Position numbers and translations under genes: made by a program. Below the pieces are notes generated by a model. The model was not told the DNA's origin. It ran no database searches and saw only the letters and a program-made list of their open reading frames with translations. Source: Bradyrhizobium lablabi (GTDB taxonomy: Bacteria > Pseudomonadota > Alphaproteobacteria > Rhizobiales > Xanthobacteraceae). Taken from it: a stretch of 64,000 bases of DNA. The number at the start of each line of letters is the position of its first letter. Positions within the stretch are counted from its first letter, which is position 1. The stretch covers positions 2,790,001-2,854,000 of the forward strand of contig NZ_LT670844.1 of NCBI RefSeq assembly GCF_900141755.1. Reading direction: 5' to 3'. Positions 58,081 to 64,000 of the stretch are shown in pieces.

Positions 58081-58509
58081 TTAGCTCGAAAGCGTCGCGT
58101 CCAGCGTGATCTTGGTATTGAGCAATTTCGACACCGGACATCCGGCTTTTGCCATGCCCGCCAATTCCTCGAATTTCTTCTTGTCAGCGCCCGGGACCTT
58201 CGCATTCAGCGTGAGATGCACCGAGGTGATGGCAAAACCGTCGCCCTGCTTTTCAAGCGTGACGTCGGCCTTCGTCTCCATGTGCTCGGCGGTGAGCTTG
58301 GCCTCGCCGAGGATCAGCGACAGCGCCATGGTGAAGCAGGCGGCGTGGGCTGCGCCGATCAATTCTTCCGGGTTGGAGCCCGGCTTGCCCTCGAAGCGGC
58401 TGGCGAAGCCATAGGGGTAGTCCTTCAGCGCGCCGCTCTTGGTCGAGATCGCGCCCTTGCCGTCCTTGATGCCGCCCTGCCATTTGGCCGATCCATATGT
58501 CGTCGTCAT
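58081..58509 (-). CDS. OsmC-family peroxiredoxin
   Basis: A 142-residue OsmC/Ohr-like thiol peroxidase reducing organic hydroperoxides. The catalytic Cys are C58 in AAHAACFTMALS and C124 in KAGCPVSKLL. The beginning (YGSAKWQGGIKDGKGAISTKSGALKDYPYGFASRFE) and GSNPEELIGAAHAA match the OsmC subgroup more than Ohr. ATG 58509 has GGAG upstream and is preferred over GTG 58521. It lies next to the TetR gene on the same strand, 78 bases apart. Confidence 0.88.
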   Translation of the reverse strand: MTTTYGSAKWQGGIKDGKGAISTKSGALKDYPYGFASRFEGKPGSNPEELIGAAHAACFTMALSLILGEAKLTAEHMETKADVTLEKQGDGFAITSVHLTLNAKVPGADKKKFEELAGMAKAGCPVSKLLNTKITLDATLSS

Positions 58510-58587
58510 GGGTTGCTCCACAGGATGAGGTTGAACAAGGAGCGCACTCTAGGCGGCCAATGCGGCGGAATATGTGAAAGCCCGGAC

Positions 58588-59262
58588 CTACGCCCCGACC
58601 AGCGTCTTCGCCGGAAGCACCGCCTGCACGACCAGACCGCGGGCGCGGGCGTCCATCACGCCGACGGCGCGGAGCGCCAAGAGCGTCACGGTCTGCACGG
58701 CGTCGCGCAGCTTTATGGGATCGTCGAGATTGTCCGGCGCCAGCGGGCCGACCAGCGATTCGTGCAGCGCGCCGAGCAGCGCGGTTGCGGCCAGACCCGT
58801 ATCCTGCGCGGGCAGGTGTCCGGCGCGGACTGCGGCGTCGATGCGTGCGGCGAGTTCGCCGGAGATTTCGCGACGGCTTGCAAGCCGCGTCGCGGTGACG
58901 TCGACATCGACCGGTTCGGCCAGGATCCCCCAGGCGAGCTTGCGCTGCGACAGCACGTGCACGGCAATGGTGGTGACGGCCGCGGCCAGCGCCGAAGACG
59001 GTCCGGGGGCCGCGTCCGCGGCGCGGCGGATCGCGGCCAGTTCATCGCGCGAGACCTCGGCGATCAGCTCAGAGATCAGATCGGCCTTGGAAGGGAAATA
59101 GCGATAGACGGTGCCGGCGGCGACATTGGCACGGATCGCGACCGGGGCGATCTGCACCGCGGCCATGCCGCCGTCAGCCGCAGCATCGCGCGCCGCCGTC
59201 AGAATGGCGCTGCGCCGCGCCGCGAGGCGTCTGACAACCTGGTGGGTTCGCCGATAGACCAT
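58588..59262 (-). CDS. TetR-family transcription regulator
   Basis: A 224-residue repressor. The N-terminal helix-turn-helix (RRSAILTAARDAAADGGMAAVQIAPVAIRANVAAGTVYRYFPSKADLISELIAEV) fits TetR, with VAAGTVYRYFPSKADL as the DNA-recognition end. The C-terminal ligand domain is not specific enough for naming. A palindrome GTGAA-N6-TTCAC about 95 bases upstream could be its operator. It may control the osmC-like gene downstream or be autoregulated. Confidence 0.82.
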   Translation of the reverse strand: MVYRRTHQVVRRLAARRSAILTAARDAAADGGMAAVQIAPVAIRANVAAGTVYRYFPSKADLISELIAEVSRDELAAIRRAADAAPGPSSALAAAVTTIAVHVLSQRKLAWGILAEPVDVDVTATRLASRREISGELAARIDAAVRAGHLPAQDTGLAATALLGALHESLVGPLAPDNLDDPIKLRDAVQTVTLLALRAVGVMDARARGLVVQAVLPAKTLVGA

Positions 59263-59667
59263 TGCGTGTTTCTCGTCCCTGGCGCCGGGCCAAAACCAAT
59301 GGCCGAACGCTTATTCACTGTTCTTGGGCGATAAAGGTATTCGCCTCCGAAGAAGTGAACACCTATTCACGACGGAAGACAAGAGGCGTCAACGCTGGCC
59401 GGATACGACAGGAAACCGTCCCGGACAAAACGCCCAGTGATGCATCCGTCTTAGCCTCCGCCTCACGCACGTTGCGGACGGTAAATGAAACGCCAACAGG
59501 ATCGATAAAATCGGTGGGCACGGATTGGCGACCGGCTTCCACGGCAGCGCCCTGCCCGTTTCTCGCCATTTCGATCATCGGGCGGCCCCTTTACCTAAAT
59601 TTATGGCCGACGTGCTCGAATGGGCGCCGACGGGGCCATCAAGCCGCCGCGACCGGACGGAGGCGAA
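59263..59667. other. Gene-free region between tetR and the GT-C-like gene
   Basis: About 400 bases. A 71-codon open frame on the minus strand (59363-59578) has no clear ribosome site and no recognised family, so it is not called. The region near 59300-59370 is AT-richer and contains ATTCAC motifs that suit a TetR-controlled promoter. Near the right end GGAGGCGAA serves the gene at 59668. Confidence 0.55.
59355..59370. promoter_or_regulatory. Candidate TetR operator GTGAA-N6-TTCAC
   Basis: GTGAACACCTATTCAC is a five-base inverted repeat with a six-base centre, and CTTATTCACTG at 59309-59319 repeats the right half. It is about 95 bases upstream of the TetR start codon, in the divergent promoter region. 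Confidence 0.4.
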
Positions 59668-61173
59668 ATGTCCATTTCCATTGAAAGCCGCAGTACGGCG
59701 GTCGTCAGCCGTGCCCCGGGATTGGTGGCGCTCTGCGCCGGCGCCGGCATCTATGTCTTCTTCCTCGTTCACGGCAATTATCTGCTGCAGGATTCGGACA
59801 CCTACTGGCACATCAAGATCGGCCAGTGGATCATCGATCACCGCGCGATGCCGTATTCGGATGTCTATTCGCTGACGCGGCTCGGCGAACCCTGGATATC
59901 CTCGTCCTGGCTTGCCGAGGTGCTCTACGCCGCCGCGTACGGGTGGTTGGATTGGGGCGGCCCGGTAATCCTGGCCTCGCTCGCGCTCGGTGCGACGGTC
60001 GCAATCTTTATCTATCTGCTCTCGGCGAATTTCGATCCGGCCCGCGCGATCGTGCTGGCGATGCTGGCGCTGTTGATGTCGGCGCACCATTTCATTGCGC
60101 GGCCCCACATCCTGGCGATGCCGGTGATGGTGGCCTTCGTCGGAGGATTGATGGCGGCTGCCGATCGGCGCAGCTCCCCGTCCTGGCTGCTGCTGCCGCT
60201 GATCCCGTTGTGGACCAGCCTTCATGGCGGCTTTGTCCTGGGACTGGCCCTGATCGGGGCCATCGGGCTGGAAGCGCTGTGGAGCGCCGATGCCGAACGT
60301 CGCATCGCGCTGGCGGCGCGCTGGGCCCTGTTCGGGGTGGCCGCACTGGTCGCGAGCTGCGCCACCCCCTACGGCTGGTATACGCCGCTTGGCGCCGCGA
60401 GCATCCTCGGCCTGGGAGAGCTGCTATCGGTCATCACGGAATGGCAAGCCGTCAATTTCGGCACATTCGGCTTCTTCGAAGGCGCGCTGCTGGGCCTGAT
60501 CGGTCTTGCCTTCTATCGGGGTTTTGTTCTCTCGCCGCCGCGGATCATGCTCTTGCTAGGGCTGATCTGGATGGCGCTGACACATGTCAGGAATATCGAA
60601 ATTTTCGCCTTCCTCGCGCCGTTGGTGGTGGCCAAGCCGTTCGCTGAGCAATCGAACCCGGGCGGCGCCGCCATTCTCCCCAGCGAGGTCCGCTTGAATC
60701 CCTACATCACCCTTGTCGCGGCGCTGACAATCGCCGTGGCGGGATGGGTTTCGACTTCGTCCTATCTGGCCCATCATCACTACGCGTTCGCGCGCGGGCA
60801 TACGCCCGCTGCCGCCGTCGACATCCTCGAACAGCGTCAGGTGAAGCGCGTCTTCAACCAACCTGAATACGGCGGCTATATGATCACCAGGGGCATGAGG
60901 CCCTTCATCGACGGTCGCGCCGAACTCTATGGCGAGAAATTCGTCATGAAGTATTTCCACGCCATCGAAGGGCGCCGCGTCGACGACCTGATTCAGATGC
61001 TTGACGATTATCAGATCGAAGCAACGCTGCTGTTCGTCAAGACACCCGCATCGCAAATATTGGACCACATTCAGGGCTGGAAGCGCATCTATGCCGACGA
61101 CCTCGTCGTCATTCACGTTCGCGAAGGCGGGCCGCAGGCGAATGCAACGGCAGCCCCGGATGTTCCCAGGTGA
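59668..61173 (+). CDS. Polytopic membrane protein, GT-C glycosyltransferase-like
   Basis: A 501-residue protein with about ten membrane helices and a C-terminal globular part (from about residue 385). Early in the protein, after the first helix, LLQDSDTYWHIKIGQWIIDH carries the acidic D-S-D pair characteristic of GT-C type sugar transferases (D-x-D near residue 42). WHI...PYSDVYSLT resembles the 'WH...DPFS' pattern of uncharacterised bacterial GT-C proteins. ATPYGW appears in mid-protein. It may transfer a sugar from a lipid carrier in envelope synthesis. ATG 59668 is preceded by GGAGGCGAA, the best site. No polysaccharide genes are adjacent, so the role is open. Confidence 0.55.
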   Translation: MSISIESRSTAVVSRAPGLVALCAGAGIYVFFLVHGNYLLQDSDTYWHIKIGQWIIDHRAMPYSDVYSLTRLGEPWISSSWLAEVLYAAAYGWLDWGGPVILASLALGATVAIFIYLLSANFDPARAIVLAMLALLMSAHHFIARPHILAMPVMVAFVGGLMAAADRRSSPSWLLLPLIPLWTSLHGGFVLGLALIGAIGLEALWSADAERRIALAARWALFGVAALVASCATPYGWYTPLGAASILGLGELLSVITEWQAVNFGTFGFFEGALLGLIGLAFYRGFVLSPPRIMLLLGLIWMALTHVRNIEIFAFLAPLVVAKPFAEQSNPGGAAILPSEVRLNPYITLVAALTIAVAGWVSTSSYLAHHHYAFARGHTPAAAVDILEQRQVKRVFNQPEYGGYMITRGMRPFIDGRAELYGEKFVMKYFHAIEGRRVDDLIQMLDDYQIEATLLFVKTPASQILDHIQGWKRIYADDLVVIHVREGGPQANATAAPDVPR

Positions 61174-61410
61174 CCTCCGGCCCAGCCTTTGGCTGGGCCG
61201 CCAGCTTGATGCCGATCCGGCAACGCCGCTCGGCCACGTCGACCAGGTAATCGAATGAGGCGGCCGGGCCGGCGCCGTCACGCCGCGACACCGCCGGGAC
61301 GGGCCAGCGCAGGCGCGGCACATCAGTGCGGGGTACACCAGCGCTCCCAGCGCGGCGCCGATCAACCAGCCCCAATCGCCGACATTCGGGATCACGGCGT
61401 AGGCACCGAG

Positions 61411-62061
61411 CTATTTGCAGAGCGCGGACTCGATCCCGCGCAAAATAGCCTTGTCCCAGACCTCATAGCCCACAGCGTTAAGATGGACACCGTCCAGGGT
61501 GTGATGCTCGGGCATCGCCGGCAAAGCAATGAATGTAGCCCCGGCTTCTTGGGCGAGCTTTGGCAAGACCGCGTTATAACTATCGATCAGGGCAGAACCG
61601 GGCTTTGGCGTTCCTTCGAGTCCCGCTTCGGGCAGGGTTATCGCCGCGACCGCGCGGCGCGGCGTCAGCGCTGTCAGCTCCGTCAACAGCGCCCGGTAAT
61701 TTGAGCTGAATTGCTCAGGGCTGTGCGGCATCAGCGCATCGTTGGTACCAAGCGAGACGACGACGAGCGCCGCGCGCTTCCCGCCAAGCGAGCGCGCGAG
61801 AATGGCGGGAAGGTTACTCGCGGTCGTTGCGCCGCCGATCCCGGCGTTGACGATGGCGTGGCCGCATAGCGAGCGCGGCAAGGTCGACGCCTCGACGATG
61901 CTGTCGCCGAGAACGACGATTGCGTCATCAAACCGCGCCAGCGCCGAGGATATGATGAGCGCCCGTATCGGCTCATGGTTGTCTCTCACCGGCCGCCAAG
62001 ACCAGGCCGCCCAGGCACAGGCAACCACAGCTGCAATGAGCGCGACGCGAGTGAGGTTCAT
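61411..62061 (-). CDS. SGNH/GDSL hydrolase, exported
   Basis: A 216-residue protein. Residues 1-22 are a signal peptide or membrane anchor (MNLTRVALIAAVVACAWAAW). The catalytic Ser54 is in VVLGDSIVEAST (block I), NAGIGGATT follows (block II, Gly), GTNDAL is block III (Asn) and DGVHLNAVGY holds the Asp and His of block V. It is an esterase, perhaps removing acyl groups from polysaccharide or lipid. It starts 5 bases after the stop of the LivK-like gene on the same strand, so the two are probably co-transcribed. Bases 61174-61410 downstream hold no supported gene. Confidence 0.82.
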   Translation of the reverse strand: MNLTRVALIAAVVACAWAAWSWRPVRDNHEPIRALIISSALARFDDAIVVLGDSIVEASTLPRSLCGHAIVNAGIGGATTASNLPAILARSLGGKRAALVVVSLGTNDALMPHSPEQFSSNYRALLTELTALTPRRAVAAITLPEAGLEGTPKPGSALIDSYNAVLPKLAQEAGATFIALPAMPEHHTLDGVHLNAVGYEVWDKAILRGIESALCK

Positions 62062-62066
62062 TCGGG

Positions 62067-63275
62067 TCAATTGCCGGTCTGCAATTCGCCAAACCGCTCC
62101 CAGCTCTTGCCGTTGAAGCGCATGAACTGCATCTGGTCGACCGGCACGTGGTCGGTCGGCGAGGTGTTGACCTTGATGCCGGGCAGCAGCATCGGCAGTT
62201 CCAGATCCCTGATGGAATAGGCCTGTTTCAAGATATTCTCGGTCGACAGATCGTCGCCGCAGGCTTTTAGCACGGCTTCCAGCGCCATCGCGCTATTATA
62301 GGAGTTGACATAATTGTTGTCGTGCTGGTCGCCGTCCGGAACATATTTGGTCATGAATTCGCGCCAGGCCTTGACGCCGGCATCGTCCTTCCAGGCGGGA
62401 TCGTCGGGATCCTTGACATAAGCGGTGGAGAGAACGCCGGTGGAGGCCTCGAGGCCCGCGGGCTCCAGCACCGTGTTCACCCAGACCGCGACATTGGACA
62501 GGAACGTCAGCGGCCGCCAGCCGATCTCGAAGGCTTTTCGGATCGATTGGGCGGCAAACTTCGGTGTTGCCGCAATGACAAAAACGTCGGCGCCGGAGGA
62601 TTTCAATTTGACGATCTGAGAGTCGATGGTCGGGTCCTGGACTTCGTAGGTTGCCGCCGTAACGATGGAATCGTAATTGTCGCCGAGCACATCCTTCAAC
62701 CCCAACAGATAATCGCGGCCGAAATCGTCGTTCTGCGAAATCACCGCGAATCTGGCGTTCGGATTTTTCGAAAGCGCATAGCGCGCGTAGAGCCGCGCCT
62801 CGTAGCGGAACGGCCCCTGCACGCCCAGCGTCGCCTGAGGATATTGCGCGATGTCGGCGAATTTCGAGGCACCGGAGCCGACGAATAATTGCGGGATGTT
62901 CTTGCCCTGCAGATATTTTGCGATCGCGGTGTTGTGGGCGGTGCCGATCGAGGAGAAGATCAACGCGACCTCGTCGCTTTCCACCAATCGCCGGGTTTGC
63001 TCCACGGTCTTCGGCGGCGCGTAGCCGTCGTCAAGCGAGATCAGATTGACCTTGCGGCCGCCTATGCCGCCACGCTCGTTGAGCATGTTGAAATAGCCGA
63101 CCTCGCCCTTGCCGAGCGCACCGAACGCCGAGACCGGGCCGCTATAGGGCATGGTCTGGCCAATTCTGATTTCGGTCGCGGTGACCCCGCGCATTTCGGC
63201 GGCCGACAAGGCAAGCGGCCAGATCAGTGCGGAAGTCAGCATCGCAAACGCGCCAGATCTCGCGACGAAACGCAT
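62067..63275 (-). CDS. Branched-chain amino acid type (LivK-like) substrate-binding protein
   Basis: A 402-residue periplasmic binding protein of type I. The signal peptide ends near LALSA-AE (about residue 25). TEIRIGQTMPYSGPVSAFGALGKGEVGYFNMLNERGGIGGRKVNLISLDDGYAPPKTVEQTRRLVESDEVALIF (in parts) is the family opening, with SSIGTAHNTAIAKYL and DFGRDYLLGLKDVLG further on. The ligand in this family can be amino acids, aromatic or other small acids. ATG 63275 has AAGGGGAGGGAC upstream, a strong ribosome site. No liv permease or ATPase genes are adjacent. Confidence 0.87.
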   Translation of the reverse strand: MRFVARSGAFAMLTSALIWPLALSAAEMRGVTATEIRIGQTMPYSGPVSAFGALGKGEVGYFNMLNERGGIGGRKVNLISLDDGYAPPKTVEQTRRLVESDEVALIFSSIGTAHNTAIAKYLQGKNIPQLFVGSGASKFADIAQYPQATLGVQGPFRYEARLYARYALSKNPNARFAVISQNDDFGRDYLLGLKDVLGDNYDSIVTAATYEVQDPTIDSQIVKLKSSGADVFVIAATPKFAAQSIRKAFEIGWRPLTFLSNVAVWVNTVLEPAGLEASTGVLSTAYVKDPDDPAWKDDAGVKAWREFMTKYVPDGDQHDNNYVNSYNSAMALEAVLKACGDDLSTENILKQAYSIRDLELPMLLPGIKVNTSPTDHVPVDQMQFMRFNGKSWERFGELQTGN

Positions 63276-63402
63276 CAAGTCCCTCCCCTTTTGCCTTCGG
63301 GCACGCGCGACGGCGGCCGCGACGGGCACGGTTTAGGCCCGCGCTCTCAGCCGGAAACATGCCATGACGGGCGGATCTGCGACAAGGTCACCGCAAAAAT
63401 AC

Positions 63403-63429
63403 AAAAGCCCGGCTTGATGCCGAGCTTTT
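63403..63429. terminator. Terminator hairpin downstream of ftsH
   Basis: AAAAGCCCGGC-TTGAT-GCCGAGCTTTT pairs over 11 bases with one mismatch. On the minus strand it follows the ftsH stop and is flanked by A and T runs, so it should terminate ftsH transcription. A second inverted repeat GGCCAA-CTTAAGC-TTGGCC lies at 63455-63473, closer to the ftsH stop. Confidence 0.65.
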
Positions 63430-63477
63430 GCACGAGTGGCTTTCCGGAGTAGCCGGCCAACTTAAGCTTGGCCAGCG

Positions 63478-64000
63478 TTACGCCTGCGGCTGCGGCTCCA
63501 GGCCGGGATCCGGATCGGGGCGCGGGCGCGGCTTGCCGGCCGGCGGCACCGCCGAGGTGCGCGGCGTGGTCGGCTCCAGCACCGATTCGCGGTTCGGTTT
63601 CTTGCCCTTGAGCAGGTCGATGATCTCGTCACCGGTCAGGGTCTCGTATTCGAGCAGTCCCTTGGCCAGAGCTTCAAGATCGGCGCGCTTCTCGGTCAGG
63701 ATCTTGGTCGCGTGGTTGTAGCCCTCCTCGACCAGGCGCCTGATCTCGCTGTCGATCTTCTGCACGGTCGCTTCCGAAGCATTCTGGGTGCGCGATACCG
63801 ACATGCCCAGAAAAACTTCGTCCTGGTTCTCGCCATAGGACACGGTGCCGAGCTCTTCGGAGAGACCCCAGCGCGTGACCATCATCCGTGCCAGGCGGGT
63901 CGCCTGCTCGATGTCGGACGCCGCACCCGAGGTGACTTTTTCGCGACCGAACACGAGTTCTTCCGCGACGCGGCCGCCCATCATGATGGCAAGCCGCGAG
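63478..64000 (-). CDS. ftsH: ATP-dependent zinc metalloprotease FtsH, C-terminal part (5' end outside window)
   Basis: About 174 codons of the C-terminal end are present; the reading frame continues beyond base 64000 ([16 protein letters not shown]). The peptidase-domain helices [38 protein letters not shown] and [42 protein letters not shown] are diagnostic of FtsH, the membrane-bound AAA+ protease that degrades membrane and regulatory proteins. The HEXXH site and AAA module lie outside the window. The tail ([22 protein letters not shown]) is Pro-rich, as usual in rhizobia. Confidence 0.94.
   Translation of the reverse strand, partial: SRLAIMMGGRVAEELVFGREKVTSGAASDIEQATRLARMMVTRWGLSEELGTVSYGENQDEVFLGMSVSRTQNASEATVQKIDSEIRRLVEEGYNHATKILTEKRADLEALAKGLLEYETLTGDEIIDLLKGKKPNRESVLEPTTPRTSAVPPAGKPRPRPDPDPGLEPQPQA

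Noticed and set aside
59363..59578. 71-codon minus-strand frame between tetR and the GT-C-like gene
   Set aside because: No clear ribosome site or family; composition fits either reading. Left as gene-free.
1..64000. tRNA, rRNA, prophage or insertion-sequence genes
   Set aside because: I saw no tRNA cloverleaf, rRNA segment, transposase, integrase or phage structural gene on reading both strands; a tRNAscan run would settle the first point.

Overview
The window is GC-rich DNA from an alphaproteobacterium of the Bradyrhizobium / Rhodopseudomonas / Afipia group (Nitrobacteraceae). This rests on recognised genes and synteny (split pntA1-pntA2-pntB, small aa3-oxidase subunit IV, GapR/DUF2312, DUF1244, DUF1036-pyk, S21 with a Gly/Pro/Arg tail) and on palindromic intergenic repeats of the rhizobial type. 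I could run no database search. Family names come from motifs and remembered families.

Layout. 0-5.5 kb: end of an aldehyde dehydrogenase, an MFS acid transporter, 3-oxoacid CoA-transferase (scoAB) and an AsmA-family protein. 6.1-9.2 kb: an AT-richer island with three tightly packed genes, a MotA/ExbB-like protein, a MotB/OmpA-like protein and an HNH nuclease. This is a Zorya type II anti-phage system (ZorA-ZorB-ZorE), followed by a small two-helix membrane protein. 9.4-13.3 kb: lipoprotein, AEC transporter, methyltransferase, then 1.3 kb of gene-free repetitive DNA containing a strongly structured multi-hairpin element. 13.3-24.6 kb: a CUT1 sugar ABC transporter lacking an ATPase, an MDR oxidoreductase divergent from an XRE/MmyB-type regulator, a polyamine-type ABC transporter lacking a binding protein, and a Bug-type binding protein in an operon with two-subunit aconitase X. 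24.6-34.3 kb: glpD, a PAS-GGDEF-EAL protein, an LhgO-like oxidase, two YdcH proteins, a CheY-like protein, two small proteins (one behind a probable LexA box, one behind eight tandem ribosome-site-like repeats), and a diguanylate cyclase with an epoxide hydrolase.

34.4-44.1 kb is housekeeping: purEK, rpsU, a TPR lipoprotein, a cupin, ChaA, an alpha/beta hydrolase, the proton-translocating transhydrogenase and the 50-residue oxidase subunit IV. A Doc toxin with an AbrB-type antitoxin follows, with a perfect palindrome in its promoter. 44.9-58 kb reads as an envelope and cell-cycle neighbourhood: pepF, a TacA-like sigma-54 response regulator, an L,D-transpeptidase, a DUF882 peptidase, a class III cyclase with TPRs, gapR, DUF1244, DUF1036 and pyk. 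Candidate CtrA boxes lie before the TacA-like gene and the DUF882 gene. 58-64 kb: OsmC, TetR, a GT-C-like membrane protein, an SGNH hydrolase, a LivK-type binding protein and the 3' end of ftsH.

The main accessory feature is the Zorya type II cassette. The least explained signals are the structured element near 12.4-12.65 kb and the tandem repeats at 31.96-32.07 kb.
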